Shown: in pieces, positions 22,622 to 35,994 of the stretch
Layout: each line of letters starts with the position of its first letter
Numbering within the stretch: position 1 is the stretch's first letter
Origin: Straminergon stramineum
Taxonomy: Eukaryota > Streptophyta > Bryopsida > Hypnales > Calliergonaceae
Direction of reading: 5' to 3'
Assembly (NCBI GenBank): GCA_963920665.1
Contig: OY987272.1
Coordinates: forward strand, 15,815,001 to 15,879,000
DNA: 64,000 nucleotides
Notes under the pieces: generated by a model
Databases searched by the model: none
What the model was told of the DNA's origin: nothing
Seen by the model: the letters and a program-made list of their open reading frames with translations, nothing else
Program-made: the position numbers and the translations under genes

Positions 22622-25600
22622 TCTGGTCACTCTCCTTGTGGTTTTGGTGTACTAACCCGAAAGCAACCCCCTATATGATTGGTGGTGCCACTTTGGGGGG
22701 CCTTTAGTTCAAGTTATTGATGTTACTAACCCGTATTGCTAGCCCTTGAGTGTCCAAGGTCCTTTTCTTGTTGTTGTCCTCGTCCCCAACCGTAACATGT
22801 CATCCCTTGGTTGAGAGGTGCGAGGGTGTGAGGGTAGTAGGTCCCGCCCATACGGCGGAGCTTTGAACCCATAGGGTAGAAGGGTTCTTGTAGTGGGTGA
22901 AATACTGGAGAGGTGGCAAAGCTTTGAATCCCTTAGGGGTAAAAAGTCTTAGTAGTGTGTTAAAAGGGGGGATGACGGTGAAGCTTTGAATCCCCTAGGG
23001 GTAAAAAATATTAGCAATGTGTTAAAACTCATGGGAAACCCGTGAGATCATGTAGCCCCTCTCCCCACAAGGTTTAGTTCCCAAAATGTGTTGGGAACAA
23101 ACCAAGGTTTAGGCCCCAAAAGAATAGAAGTCGAAGTCGAAGTTGAGGGTAGAAGGCAATTAGAGAAAAATCAAGTGAGGGTGGGCCTCCACAAGTCCAG
23201 TTTACACCTACAATCCACGGGCATGGCATGTCCCAACCCCCCCTAGCATTCGCAAAAGATTAGCAACCGGTCAAACCAACTAGCCTAGTCCAAAATCCAC
23301 CCCCTCAAGATTTTGATACCTGGGAGGCCAAACCCGGGCATTAGGCAAGGTCAAGTACTGCACCAGTGGTACCCCCAAGATTTACTAGAGAGTCGAGGTC
23401 CGCCACCAGGGCGTCTGGGAAGTCGGGGTGCCGTACCAAGGGTACTGGAGAATTGGGATGAAAGGAAAGAAACAAGGGAGTCGGGGTGAGAGGAAAGAAA
23501 ACAGGGGCTATCTAAGGTGAGAGGAAAAAAAAGCAGGGGCTACCAAGAAGAAGGAGAAGAAGAAGGAAAAAGGGGACTGTAATCAAGATAGAAAAAGGAA
23601 GGAGGTAGACCACGAACTCCGCCACACTAAGCAACCGTTGGGGCAGTGAATCCAACTCCCCGTCTCCCATAAACCACCTTCGACGCAATGAGCAACTGGC
23701 CACGAGAATGAGAAGGTGACAAGAGAGAAGGACAATTTGAAGGTTTAGAGTGGAGGTAGATAAGGTAGGAGGAGATAATTCTCAAGGCTCCCTTAAGCCC
23801 TTGGATTAGAAGTAGGTAATCACCCTAAGATTAAGTTTGAGACGTAAGTGTAGGACATAAGAAGTAGGATGTAAGAAGTAACTCAACTTGGTGGAGGAGA
23901 TAACACGTACTTAGGATTATCTTAGTAGGAAGATTGGGGTTAGTTGGGCCACCTTAGAGTGTGGGAGAAAAGAAAGAAGGGAGGAATAAAGAAATAGGGA
24001 GAGTAATCAAGAGTTAAATCCTTGTACCAATTTATTTCATGATTAGAATGGTGGTTCGTTGTCTCACAGCACGGGAGTTCATGGCGGAGGAGGTAGAGCT
24101 TCTGGGTGGCGTGATCAATGGCTCAAGTTCCGAGGTATGAGTGAGACCTCTCCAAACTTTCCCTAGGGCTTTAACTAGAGTTTAGTAGCTTGGGCCGAGG
24201 CCTAACCCTAAGACAGACCCTCAGGACCTTAGGTCAGGTCATTTCTAGGGGCATAAGCTTAGAGAAGAAGGTCGTGGCTTTCCAAAACCCTAAAGCACGC
24301 CCAAATCGGGTGAAAATTGAGAAAGTTAGGGCCAAATGAAGTTTAGGATCAAGTTGGATGAAGAATAGCTATACTCCAGGTTAGACAAGGAATTAAACAC
24401 ATTAGAAGGAGGTTCCCACCTAGGGTCCAGGGCCGAAGAAAAAAGTCAATTCTTAGTCGTAGGTTAGGAGAAATTAGCGGATGAAGTTTGAATAAGGCTT
24501 GGATGAAAATTCAGTAGAAATCCCTGATCAGGGTCCAATTCTAGATCTGTGTAGGGGAAATCCTTGTGAACCATCCCCCAAAATTTCGGATCTTTTTGAA
24601 TTGGGGAGCTAGGTGTAATTGATGGATGAAGTTTGAAGAACGAGTAGCGGTCAAACTTCATCCAACCATAACCTTGGCTAGGAAGGTCGAATTTGGTCGA
24701 GTCTTATATTTTTAGAAATTGCACGAGATGAACTAGAGGGTTCTTAGGATAGTTTTGCCCTGGGTTTGGTCCCACCCAAATCATCCTACGGACCTTCCAT
24801 TTGGTTAACCCAAAACATTGGAAGTAGTTTAAGTGAATCTTGCAATTGGGGGTCACTTAGGCACTTAGTAAAAAGATCCATTGCTTGGAAGGCACAGTGG
24901 ACCACGCTTAGACACCCCAAAGTAGAAGTCACTTAGTCGAAACCCATAACCTAGTTGTGTTCACGAATTACCAAGGGTGGGTAATTTGGCACTCACATCT
25001 TGTCATTTGGAAGTTAAAACCAATTCATTACATAATTATCTAATTACTTATTTCACATACAGGAAGGATTTGTTAGTATAATTTATAGATAAATTTCAAT
25101 GCCTTGGATTCATTTCTAGGGGTACATTACTGTTACCAACCCTATTCCATATACAAAATCGATCAATGAAGACACTTGATGCTATATTAATATAGTCAAA
25201 AACTATTGTAATGGATTTGTTTTGGTCAATAATTAACATAACAATACTAGATTCAATGATTTATATATTATTTTTCACCTTTTTTTTATTAATGAATGTA
25301 TATATTTTATTGTTTCGTTGTAGTTCTCGACGTCTACCTTGGTGTTCAAGATGCCTTATTTTTTTACCTTGGCAGATTCCATTTGAAGGACTACTTTCCA
25401 CATTAATAAAACATGGTTATGGAATTATTTTTTTTAAATTTTTGTCCCAAGAGTTCTATCATGTACTATCTCATAAGGTTTAGAGGTTTGCAATGCTCTC
25501 CATGTTCTTTTCAATTGTAGAAAAGCAATTGAACTCCTTTAAAGGAGCTTCTTCTATAAAGTGATTACTAGGTTTTTTTTGGCTTGGTGCTTGTGTAAGA

Positions 25601-26857
25601 AGTTGCAAATGTGAGATTGATATATTTAAATACTCTCACAAACATATTCAAAAGTGGGCATAGTCTTTCAGTTAGTCTTTTCATAACTCATTGGATTAAG
25701 GATTCTCAAGCTATTGTTACTCAAATTTTAAGACTAGATTAGAGATTTTAAAGTTGCGGAAACTCAATTTCAAAGTCACAATTATAGAGACAAGCCTCAC
25801 ACTCCTCCAACATTGTTTACCTTGGCGTTCTTTCTAAGACAACTTACCTCAACTTATAACCATAAGCATTGAAGATACATGTTCCAACTATTGTTGAAGT
25901 TTGGGAGAACACGTTCAGCTTGACAAGGAGGTAAGTGATGAGCCTCACAATTCTGTCCTACTTCATGTATTATTCACCTAGAAGCTCTTGTGATTCAAAG
26001 TGGAATGAATATTGTCTTTTAGGTGTTTCTTTCAACATGATCAAATTGGACAAAGTACACCAATGAGCAATGAACTATAGATGAGTAGTTGCTAGAGTGT
26101 TAGGAGTTTGAAGAGGAAAATATTCAAGTAAGGTTAACAACATCTTCATTTCTCAATGAAACCACAGTAGTAGCTTCAATACATCCTTTTTAAAATTCAT
26201 TTTGTATTGACATTTTTAGAACACAACTTCGCTATCGGTATCAGACAATATAACTTCTAGTTGCTCTTTTGTGCTGCAAGAAGACTTGCAAATTGAGGAG
26301 GTTGCTTCTTAAAAACTCAAGGAATACAGATGGACAATAGAGGAAGGTAAAGATACTTACTTAAAATCTCTATGCCTCCAAAAAAATCATGATAACAACT
26401 TCTTCCATGAGTAGTAGCTTGGATGTTTAACATAAATGCTCACAGATTTGTACTTTTGTATGAAGTCCTCAAACACTACTTTGCAAACGAATTTTGACTA
26501 TTTGGTCCGGTTCAATCTTCTTGACTACCTGCCTAACTATTGTCCTTTTTTGAATACAAATTCTATGCACACAAATGAATCAGATTCACTGTAGATTCTC
26601 TAGAGAATGAGGAAATCAGATTCTCCAAAATTAGATTCACAACACTGGCTCTGACAATGAGAATGTTGAATTGAACCAAAAAATCACAGAAACAACAAAA
26701 TCAAAGTATGCTTGAATCTTACTAGGTGTCTTGACAACAATTTTAGAGAAAAAGAAAAAGATGTAATAGAAGAAGGAGATCTTACTCAGGAGCTCAAGGA
26801 TAGCCTAGAACTTGCCAGACAAAAATCCTTGAAGTAACTAAGGGAAATTTGCTCTGA

Positions 26858-28194
26858 TGTCGTCAGATTATAATTTGCACCCTTTGTTGGGGCTCTAGTA
26901 ACACCTTACAACTCCAAACAACCTTTAGAGCCCTTCATAGCTTGTAGGATTCAACACGCTTGTAGGACTCAATTCTAGTATCACTTGAGTCTAAACTAAA
27001 TAACACTACTCATGCCACGCACCCATGACATTAGTTTTCATTTTCAACTTGTATTGCTAAGTCCCAGTCCCTAGGACTACTAGTGTATACTCCACTCATG
27101 ACACCTAGCATGTCACTTGGTAACATGAGGTGGAACTTCCATCTTACTATGTTAGGATTCATCATGGCACTACTCACCATGGTCATAACTGCCCTTGATT
27201 GTCACCCTACTTCATACTAGGCCAATTGCGTATTTGCTACTTTCACACCAATAATAATTGGGACTCACAACTTCGAATACATTGCCAATGGCCTAGCAAG
27301 GAGCGGGACTCCATTGAACTGGTGCCCAAGACACCCACACAAGTGTCCCATGGAGCCTTGAAGCCGGTGGTAAAGTTGCATCACCAACCATGAGTTACCA
27401 GGACTCACCAAGGTTCTAAGAGGGAATGAGGAGTGAGACCAACCCCTCTTATAATACTTTTTGTGGAATTTTTCAAACCCACCCTTGTGGGTCAAAGGTA
27501 CTCCCCAATTCCCCTTGGGTTTTGGAAGACCACTCATTTCCAACCAAAATCGTGAAGTTCCAACTCCGTTTGAATTCTTGGACTTCTAATGGCGTAACTT
27601 TGCGATTAGGGCTCCAAATCCCATATTCAATCCCATTGTGGATATTTACGCAACATGTAGATGCCCATGGACTACTCACTTGTCCCATTTGGACAAGTTC
27701 TCACAAAATTATGACCCTCCAAAGATTCAGGTTTATTAGGAGTAGCATCACACCTTCACCATGGCCCTTCTCTTGGCCATAACTTCTAGATCATATCTTA
27801 GAACCTTGTAATTCTTAGCATTCTATCTTCCTTGTCTTCTTAGCTTTCCAATGATATGCTACATGCCATACTTTGTTGAGGGATTCTTTGCGAATCCCTC
27901 GCTCCTAGCCTTTGAGTGTCTTGGAGCCACTAGGACCCCCCCAACTTTGAACGGCCATAACTTCTAGCCTACTAGTCCAAATCATGCGTTCCTTAGACGG
28001 TTAGAAGCTTCTTCTCAAGAGCTTTCCAAAAATGTATGACATGTTACTATGCTCTTCTTATCTAGGGCGCTATTGCGCCTTATTTTTTGGGAGTCTCTCC
28101 CTTCTTAGCATATTGCAAGGCTTGGGAAGTCATCCCCAATGTCCCCCTTGCTCACTAAGGCACTTCAGGCACCCCAAGGAGATAGGAGCGTGAC
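26858..28194 (-). mobile_element. Possible solo LTR, minus orientation
   Basis: The minus strand starts TGTCACGCTCCTATCTCC, an LTR-like beginning, and the segment can be bounded by TGT...ACA. The interior has repeated phrases such as GGCCATAACTTCTAG. The flanking five bases do not match, so the boundaries are uncertain and the call is weak. Confidence 0.25.
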
Positions 28195-28518
28195 ATCCCT
28201 CTTGCTATAGCATTGACAAAGAAATTTCAATTCCAGAATCAAGTGATGTTGATTGGACAAAACACCGTGTGGAGCTTAGGGGACACTAAGGGTGAGATAA
28301 CCAACTGTATAAAGGCAACGCGGGTGTAAAGAATTTTGTGGAGATTAGCATTATCAATAAGAGAAAAAACTAAGTAAGCACACATACCTACTTTCCAAAA
28401 TTATCATTGTCCATTCATTGAATGAGATGAGCTCCATCTACCACTTCGGACAAATTAAAAAAAGAAGCGTGACCTTCTGACGCAAATTGAAATGTAAATA
28501 GTGTTATCTAGAGCCTTG

Positions 28519-28560
28519 ATGAACAATGACCCTTTGTAAGTGTAGAGGGTCATTGTTCAT
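28519..28560. other. Perfect 15-bp hairpin with 12-base loop
   Basis: ATGAACAATGACCCT (28519-28533) is followed after 12 bases by its exact reverse complement (28546-28560). It lies in unrecognised DNA. The stem is too short for a plant microRNA precursor as seen, so a transposon-end remnant is as likely. Confidence 0.6.
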
Positions 28561-30365
28561 TAGAAGTCCTCATTTTTTCTTGTGTCATCTAATCTAGTAG
28601 GACAAGCACAGTGAACTAAGACTTATGAAGCAATGTCGGCAACAAGAAAAGGGTTTAGGTTGGTTACCTCTCAGTCTTTCGCAATCTAGCAACAATGACT
28701 CCTCGGTAGATGCTCCGCACGCCTTGATTCCAATCCCTCCTTGTGTTTTGAATCCAATGATGAATCATGTATTGAAGGATGTCTGAGCACAAAGAATGAG
28801 CTGCGAGACGGCCAACTCCATCCAACGATTATGATTTCTAATTCTAATTCAAATCCTCAACCCTCATGAATAGAAGAAATTTTTGTACGCACTAGATTGC
28901 TCTTGATGTTGCTCCTATTCCACACTAGGAAGTCCCCCTTCACTTGTAGTTAGCGACAAGAAATTTGCCACACCATATGTTGTAGCACAAGAAAGTCAGG
29001 TTGCTTCTCTAGGACGGAAATGATCCTAAAGTGTCCCATTTATTGTTCCCATAGAGATTTAGTTGGTGGAATACTTATTGTCTGAAAAAGAAGGAATTGG
29101 TTACCACAACAAAATAAACCCAATAAAACCTACTCAAATCCGGCTAAAGATCCTAACTTAACTACTCTATTCTATCCCAATCCTAATTCTTCACTTTCTC
29201 CCATCCTCACACTACCTACAATCTACTTACGGTTAAAACCCGAATTGGAAGTTGGGTAGGTAATTCAACTTTCTAGTATTCTAGTTTCCTGATAATCGGA
29301 ATCGGAATCGGGGTTTACCTCTAAATCAAGAGGGATCTACATATTGGAATTAAAACAGGGAGCTTAAGACCTACCCTTTGAGTTTTAAAGTGACATGTGT
29401 TCCACTATAAAATAAAAAGAAAGAAACATCACCAAAATCTACCTCCAACCAAACTTTCCTTCACAACAAAACTGGATAGCAATCGGGATCAGCAGGTCAT
29501 GCAAAGAACCTTTAGCTGAAATACTAACTCATTCTACAACAACGGCCTATTGGTTTAATCTAGATCCCTATGAGAAATCGAGATGGATGAATTAGGAAGT
29601 TGTCACCTTCCCTTTGTGATTCCGGTTAACGTTGAATCTATCAACCAAGAAACGGAAGCTATTCTGGAACAATCAACGGTTGTACTTCAGACATAACTGG
29701 GACTATCAACACTAAAGGAAAACACGAACCGATCACACTTGAGATCAGGAAAACACCCCTATACGTAGTCTCACTTCCATAGAATCTAAATACTTCAAAT
29801 ATCTGGGCACACTCTCTCCTTACTTATTTCTGCAATTTCTACAAAACATACATCAATGGGGTCAACCATTAAAGTACACATTGCTACCTCAAACGTGAAT
29901 CAGAAAATGCTGACTTGAATTGCACAATGCTAGGATGGCAAAGTTTGGAAATGCACACTAACTAATTGAAATCTAATACCTAAATAGTTTACAACCCAAG
30001 GGAATCTACAGCCCTAAGGGAAATTACAATCAAGTACAAGGGAATGACACGTGTCATTGGCCTTATCCTACCTTGAGTTGGCTTCCACTAAAGTCCAAAA
30101 CTGCTTGTAAAAAGTGGATCTCAAATCTGAAAAATCTGGATCTAGGGAGTTCAAAATTCCCTTTTTACCTAAAAGCTACTAGGGAAGTACTTCCCACCAA
30201 AAACTTCGATTTTCAGCTGCTACAGCCTATTTACTTTATCCTAATCCTAATTTCTTGGCGGCTTTCCTAGAGTTGTGTTTAGTGTGGGGAAGCTCCTCTT
30301 CGCCAGATGTTTTCGGGTAGAAAAGAAGATTGCCTTGCATTTCTTGGCCTAGGAGGACCAGGGTT

Positions 30366-30418
30366 GCTAGCACGCGAGCCTGAGAGCGTGAGCTTGTGAG
30401 CCTATGAGCCTGTGAGTG
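30366..30418. repeat. GAGC-rich motif at left edge of central block
   Basis: Begins GCTAGCACGCGAGC and continues as degenerate GTGAGC/CTATGAGC repeats. An inverted relative sits at 49046-49112 (inward reading GCTAGCGTGCGAGC). The pair brackets the 18.6 kb central block and could be its terminal inverted repeat or a leftover of the arm homology. Confidence 0.45.
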
Positions 30419-30654
30419 GGAAAAAATTTGAAGAAAAAAAGGGTGATGGACCTATGACCGTGGGTGTACAAAATTTTAAATTTTGGGAAACATTAGTTAA
30501 TTTTGTCCAAATTTTAAGTGACTTACATATTAAAAAAAATATGTACCAACATTTGAATTTGTTAGAGTCACATTTTATATATTTTATAGCCCCCCTCCAC
30601 ATACCACATATTTCACACCTTTTTATTTACAATAAGACACTCAATTTTTTTAGT

Positions 30655-31210
30655 TAAGGGTTTGGTGGGTGTGAATCAATTTCTCCTTTTTACACCCTAT
30701 TTTTTGGGTAAGACACTTTTGGTGGTGTGAATATATTTTTTTGTTTCACACCCATTTTTTTTGAAGATTTAGATATTTTGGGTTGTGTGAATATACTATT
30801 TTTGACACCCTATTATTTTTATGAAGAAACTTTGGGTAGTGTGATTTTTTTTTTTTACACCCTATTTTTTTGGTTAAGGCACTTTGGTGTGTTAATGTTT
30901 TTTGGTATGCAAGGATTCCAACACCTGGGCTTTTTACTTTGCATGAATTTCTTTTTCACACCCTATTTTTTTTGTTAAAACAATTTCATTAGTGTGGACC
31001 TTTCTTTTTAACATCTTATAATATTTAAAAGACACTTCTATGGATGTGAACTTATTTTTCATTTTCACACCCTATTTTTTTGGATAGACAATTTGGTTGG
31101 TGTGAACATACTATTCTCCACACCCTATTATTTTTATGAAGACACTTTGGTTGGGTTAGGGTTTAGGGTTTAGGGTTTAGGGTACACCCTATACTTTTTA
31201 AGTTGGGACA
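30655..31210. repeat. Minisatellite, about 60 bp unit
   Basis: About nine degenerate units each contain CACACCCTATTTTTTT, then AAGACACTTTGG, then GGTGTGAATATA. Unit spacing ranges about 50-65 bp. It borders the central block and encloses the telomere-like tract. Confidence 0.8.
31156..31182 (+). repeat. Interstitial telomere-like TTTAGGG tract
   Basis: TTAGGG followed by three exact TTTAGGG units. This is the Arabidopsis-type plant telomere repeat, and is embedded in the minisatellite 200 bp from the end of the methylase-like gene. Confidence 0.85.
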
Positions 31211-31378
31211 CTTTAATTTGCATACAATTAAAGGAATCTCAAGCAATGGAAGAATGGAAAGAGAAATAAATATCATCCATCCAACTATCCAAGATGTAGC
31301 CATAAAACACACAAATCCAATCATAATGAAAATGAACATATAATAGTTTGACTCATGAGATACGTCAATCTCATAAGT

Positions 31379-34300
31379 TTAGGGTGCACTGGACTCTGTC
31401 ACAGAATCCTCATTGATAGAGGAATCTGATGTCTCTCTACCCTCGGATGCCGATTCATCTATGAACTCCAGAACGTTGAAAGCATATGTTTGTTTATGGG
31501 GTTTAGGTTTAGAGCAACCGAACTCCGCAAATGTCGATGCCATTTTCTTGGCATACACCAGAAGATCAAATGACTTCTCTGGACTCAAGAGAAGTCTTCG
31601 CTTCTTCATCACTGCATCTGTTGACATCAACCCCTTGGCACTGCAAACAAAAATGATTAATTGTTAGATTCATTAGAGATTAGAAATACCATACACACAA
31701 AGCTTTCACAAATCTTTAAACTTACTTACTAGGTCTATCCCTCCGAATAAACTTCCGAGGTACCACGTTCATGGCATCTGGATCTTGTGATTTTGGAATC
31801 GTAGTTGGTGGATCATTGACTTCAACTGCCACCACAGTAGGAGTTGGCTTTTGCATGGGCAAAAGAAGGGCTTTAAAAATTTCTTCATCCTCCTCCAAAG
31901 CCACGATGTGGCGCCCTGTCCCACAACATGCCATAATAGAAGCACCTGTGATGAATAACAAACAATTTATTACTTGAATGATTTTATAATACATATTTGA
32001 ATTTAATTGCTCGATTCTTGGATTCAAAACATACCTGTAGATGCTGTACAATCTAGAACCAAATCCCCTTCTTCAGTTGTCCCCTCAATGATGAATTGGT
32101 AAAATCTTGCATCTTTCTCTCGAGCCCCTCGCCACGGCAATGATGTTGCCTCATTCATCAACATGGTCTCCTCTATGGTGTAGTTGATCAAAATGTCGTC
32201 TCGTCTAATGTCCACTTTTGCCTTTAGCATTGATGGTGACTGCTTGAAAGTGAAATTTGATTTTCCTCTCTTGCCAAGGTCTTTCACCAAGAGGGTGATG
32301 GCAAACTTTAAAGTCTGTAAGAATGGGAACCATATACACATTAGATATAAATGAACAGAAACAGACAATGTCAAATGCCCAATAAATTGTGAATAAGTGC
32401 AAAAAAATTTACCGTAGTGGTCTTGTCCAAAGCCGAGGTCAAGTGCACACGATTCATACCCATCCACTCCTTCTTCTTCACAAATGTGGGGTACGACTCA
32501 CATAATCCGGTAATGACGCCCTTTGCATTGGTGCTCCACGAATGAAAAATAACTATGCAACCATGGTCTTGCAAATGCTTCTCTGCAAAAAAAATGCCAT
32601 TGCTATAGCCTCATACTCTATGTCTGAGTTCCATGTAGGCATGTGAGTTGCCGGGAAAGACACCCTTGGTATGGGTAGATTTTCTTGACAGTCAAAGAGA
32701 ATGAGGTCCACTGATGGATGATGGGTGACTTTATTGTCATACACACGAGCCTTCCCAGTCGACATCTGCAAACAAATTGTATTTCAAATAATAAATACTT
32801 CAGAAAGAAAATATTCATGTTATTTCATAGTATTTCAATTTGAGTATTATGAACAAAATCCTTTTACCTTCTTAAGGAAGTCCGTAACCTTTGTATAATA
32901 ATTTGGTCCATCGATTTTCTCATTGTCCATAACGTCCACAATGGAGATGTTGAGGATCAATTCCTCCGAATTCACCTCCTCACTGTCGTCAAGGACTATT
33001 ACTTGGGTACCTTGAGTGACAATATCTTCCGTGAACTCTGCAAGAACCGCCTTCCTCTTCAAACCACTCTGAGTTCTGATTTGCATTTGAGAACTTTGAT
33101 CCACTGTAGAAGTCGCTGGAACGTGGTCCACGGCTTCAACCTTCTTCTTGCCCTTCCCCTTGCCCTTCCCCTCCTTCTCCGCCTCCTTCTCCTTCTCCGC
33201 CAACTTTGCCAAACGCTCTGCTTCTTTCTTTTCCTTGTTTGCTCGAACTTCTTGTTCCTTGCCCTCTTTCTTCTTGTAAGCAACAATCCTCCTTGCAATG
33301 GCCCTCTTTTTCTGAGTGTCCGTGAGGTCAACAAACTCTGGTACATCTAAATCAATAACTCCAAGTCCATCAAAGGACTTTCTAAACTCTGCCTCCGACG
33401 GATGAGTGAATGTTTGTGGACAATCCAAGTACCACCCTCCACCAGTCAAATGGGCTGTGGTAAATGTTTGAAGCTGACTTGGAGTGTACATGCACTTTGA
33501 CGCACTCCGGTCCAACCAAGTAGACAAGAATGGAGGAAGATCCTCCCGAGCAATAGCATTCTTTGCTAGAAACTCATGCTTGAAGTAACTGCCAATTACA
33601 AAAGAACAAGAAAGTCTTAAATTAGAAAGTGCAATATAAATAAATCTACATTTCAAATTATATCAAATGAAGATGTAATGCTACAAAAGTGAACATTCAT
33701 AAAGGACCTTCTAACAATGAGAAGTGTCATTGTAGAATGACTCCAAACAATCATGATCACCAGATGTTAATCAATTTTGAAATTGATGGTATAACCAATA
33801 GTTGTGGTAGGGAGAAGTACCTCCAAGAGAGCTGTCGGATCCGACAGTTCTTTTTGGAGTTCCTTACGTTACCCCAACTTTCAGTTTAAGGTAGAAAATT
33901 TGAAAAGTACTTTATGCTTTGATGAATTGTAAGAGTGATGTTTTACAAGTTCTGTAGGGCTCATTTTATATGCAATTCATCTCTAAAAATGAAGCAAATT
34001 AAAATAAATCAAATACTCACCGAAAAATAACCCTTTTCACTACTAGGTCTGATCCATCATAGCTCATAAAGTAATCAGATTTTTTGAAAGCATTGGCTCC
34101 TTTGAGAACATGGCCAAAACCTTGCTTCCAAATCTTCCTCCTCCACCCTTCAATGTACTCTGGTAGAGTCTCCGGCTCAAGCGGGGCGGCCATGTTAATG
34201 TTGATGTTGTCTTTCTTTATCACATTGTCAAAGTACTCCACAGCAACTTCCTCAATCTGCAAAAAAAACTCAATAATTCACTTCTACATTGTTTGGAAGG

Positions 34301-35994
34301 CAATAGAAAGCATGTATTGTGACAATAGATTACAAAAATCACACATACTTTACATATGATTCATGAATTTAGAGAATACTCACCCCTGCCCACCAAACGC
34401 ACTTGTTGAGGAAGGGCAACAACTTTTCTTCAGAAACAGGCTTGGGTGGAAACCGCCTAGCATCTCGGGAAGGCATGGAGGAGTTCCACCATTTCAAAAA
34501 CTTCGTCTTCTGCAAGGCTGAAGTATTGCATGTGGCAATGAATTGTAGTTTTTCAAGGGTCATCTCCGATACCTCATTAGTGGTCCAATGCTTTTCAATC
34601 TACAAAATGCAATGCAAAGTATTTTTTTTAGTTATTATAAATTTTTAAGGCCAATGAACATCAAAGGCGAAAAACAAAATATAATTAAAAAATGTAATGT
34701 ACCTCTTGAAGAAAAGTCGGACCATGTATAGGATTTGCCACTGCCAACAACTTCCCCATTTTTGCAATCAACTTCGTAGCCTTGTCTTTTGCTCCAACTC
34801 TCATTGCATTTGCAAGCCCTTGATCGCTCTTTTCATCAAAAGGTGTCACCTCAGTGTAGACACGTACGGCAGCATCAGCTGCTTGTGCTATCTCTTGCTG
34901 CAAAACTCCAACAACATTTAAATTACCTGAACCTCTATAAACGAATTATGTAGGCACCAAGAACATTTGAAACAATAAAGATAAATTAAGTTTAAACAAC
35001 AAAAATTCTCACCCGAAAAACAAAAGCTGTGAACACTTCAATCGGCATTGAATACCAATGCTTTCTCCCAGACTATACAACACAATGTTTCTTCTTTGAG
35101 GGCCTTAACATGTCAATAAATCGCTCCAATGGAAGAAGCCCATACTTTTGCACACGGTAAAGAGTGTGCACCAAGTTGGTCTTCACATGAGAGTCCTCCG
35201 TAGATCTAAAATGTTTTGAAGAATATGGATTAGTACCAAAGATGCTTGATTAAAATTAAATCTTAAAAATTAAGGGGAGGAAAAAGAAAACGTAAAGTAG
35301 AAATCAAAGCCTTCACTGTCACTCACTTGTTGATGTCATGCATCATTTGCATGACCAATTCAATTTTCCCTTTTGTTTCCAAAATGATGGAGTCAACTAC
35401 TATGTGCCATTTTGGGTGTGACATGTATAGCCTTCCAATGTGATTCATCCACGCTTGAAGCCGGTGATTTCCGTCGCACACAAAAAACTTCAAGTTCCTC
35501 ATGAACTTCAATTCCAGCACCAAATTGACATAGGCATTGAAGTTGTCTTTTTTTTCCTTCCACAATGGATCCCATGTGTTTATCTCCTCTTCGATGAATA
35601 TAAAACTCTCCCCAGACTCATTTGTTGTGGAAACATAGAAGATCGTTGCTCCTTCACGATATCCGATAGCGAACTCCCTCTCCAATTTGTCGACGTCAGA
35701 AGAAAGAGTAGGTCTGACCATTGGCATTGCTACCAATCTACAGAGTGGAATATTCAGTCGTGAATATTTTTTAGGCTTCATCCTCAAACTTGCAATGGTT
35801 GCCACAGAGTCAACCTTCTGCAATCAACGGAGCTCATCTTCCAATAACTCCTTCTCCTCCTCACCATCGTCAATGTCCTCTATCTCAAAGTTTTCATCTT
35901 CTTCCCCGCCAATGTCAGGTTGCATTGTCTCGTCAGTACCCGGTGTATGTGTAGGCTCCTTTTCTTGTGTACAAGGAATAGATGACTCCTCCAT
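31379..35994 (-). pseudogene. ParB-like domain plus beta-class DNA methyltransferase, ten exons, broken
   Basis: Exons 35994-35327, 35205-35013, 34897-34703, 34599-34384, 34256-34021, 33588-32868, 32765-32413, 32314-32035, 31945-31726 and 31640-31379 join in phase over about 1,114 codons. Near the N terminus FVCDGNHRLQAW (DGNHR at 35475-35461) matches the ParB/sulfiredoxin-like nuclease motif. A Lys/Glu-rich linker follows. The C-terminal part has the order of beta-class N4/N6 methylases: a motif IV position (DLILFDCQEN, DCQE at 32693-32682) before motif I (LVLDCTASTG across the 32035 junction) and GRHIVALEEDEE. DPPY/SPPY is replaced by DCQE, so catalysis is doubtful. Breaks: TGA 35826-35824, TAG 35075-35073, and a one-base slip in an eight-base run at 32587-32594. 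Probably a mobile-element gene. Confidence 0.68.
33801..33878. repeat. TCGGATCCGA-centred palindrome in methylase-gene intron
   Basis: A degenerate palindrome centred at 33839/33840 with perfect core CTGTCGGATCCGACAG. It lies inside the intron 33589-34020 of the methylase-like gene and belongs to the family also seen near 37.7, 38.1, 38.5 and 46.2 kb. Confidence 0.7.

Larger units (their letters stand above)
22622..30365. other. Left-only 7.7 kb repeat-derived region without recognised genes
   Basis: No counterpart exists on the right arm, where the LTR-like block joins the GAGC-rich motif near 49112 almost directly. Contents: three imperfect 60-70 bp direct repeats containing AAAGCTTTGAATCCC (about 22858-23030), a purine-rich stretch (23460-23580), a possible solo LTR (26858-28194) and a 15 bp perfect hairpin (28519-28560). 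All open frames are short and unrecognised. It may be the interior of a decayed retroelement beginning with the 21085 block. Confidence 0.5.

Noticed and set aside
32587..32594. The eight-base T run as a splice acceptor rather than a frameshift
   Set aside because: T8-GCAG resembles an acceptor, but no suitable donor lies upstream without deleting the motif IV region, and the frame resumes exactly one base out.
33003..33350. Leu-rich plus-strand frame that could suggest a membrane protein
   Set aside because: It is the antisense of the Lys/Glu-rich linker of the methylase-like gene.
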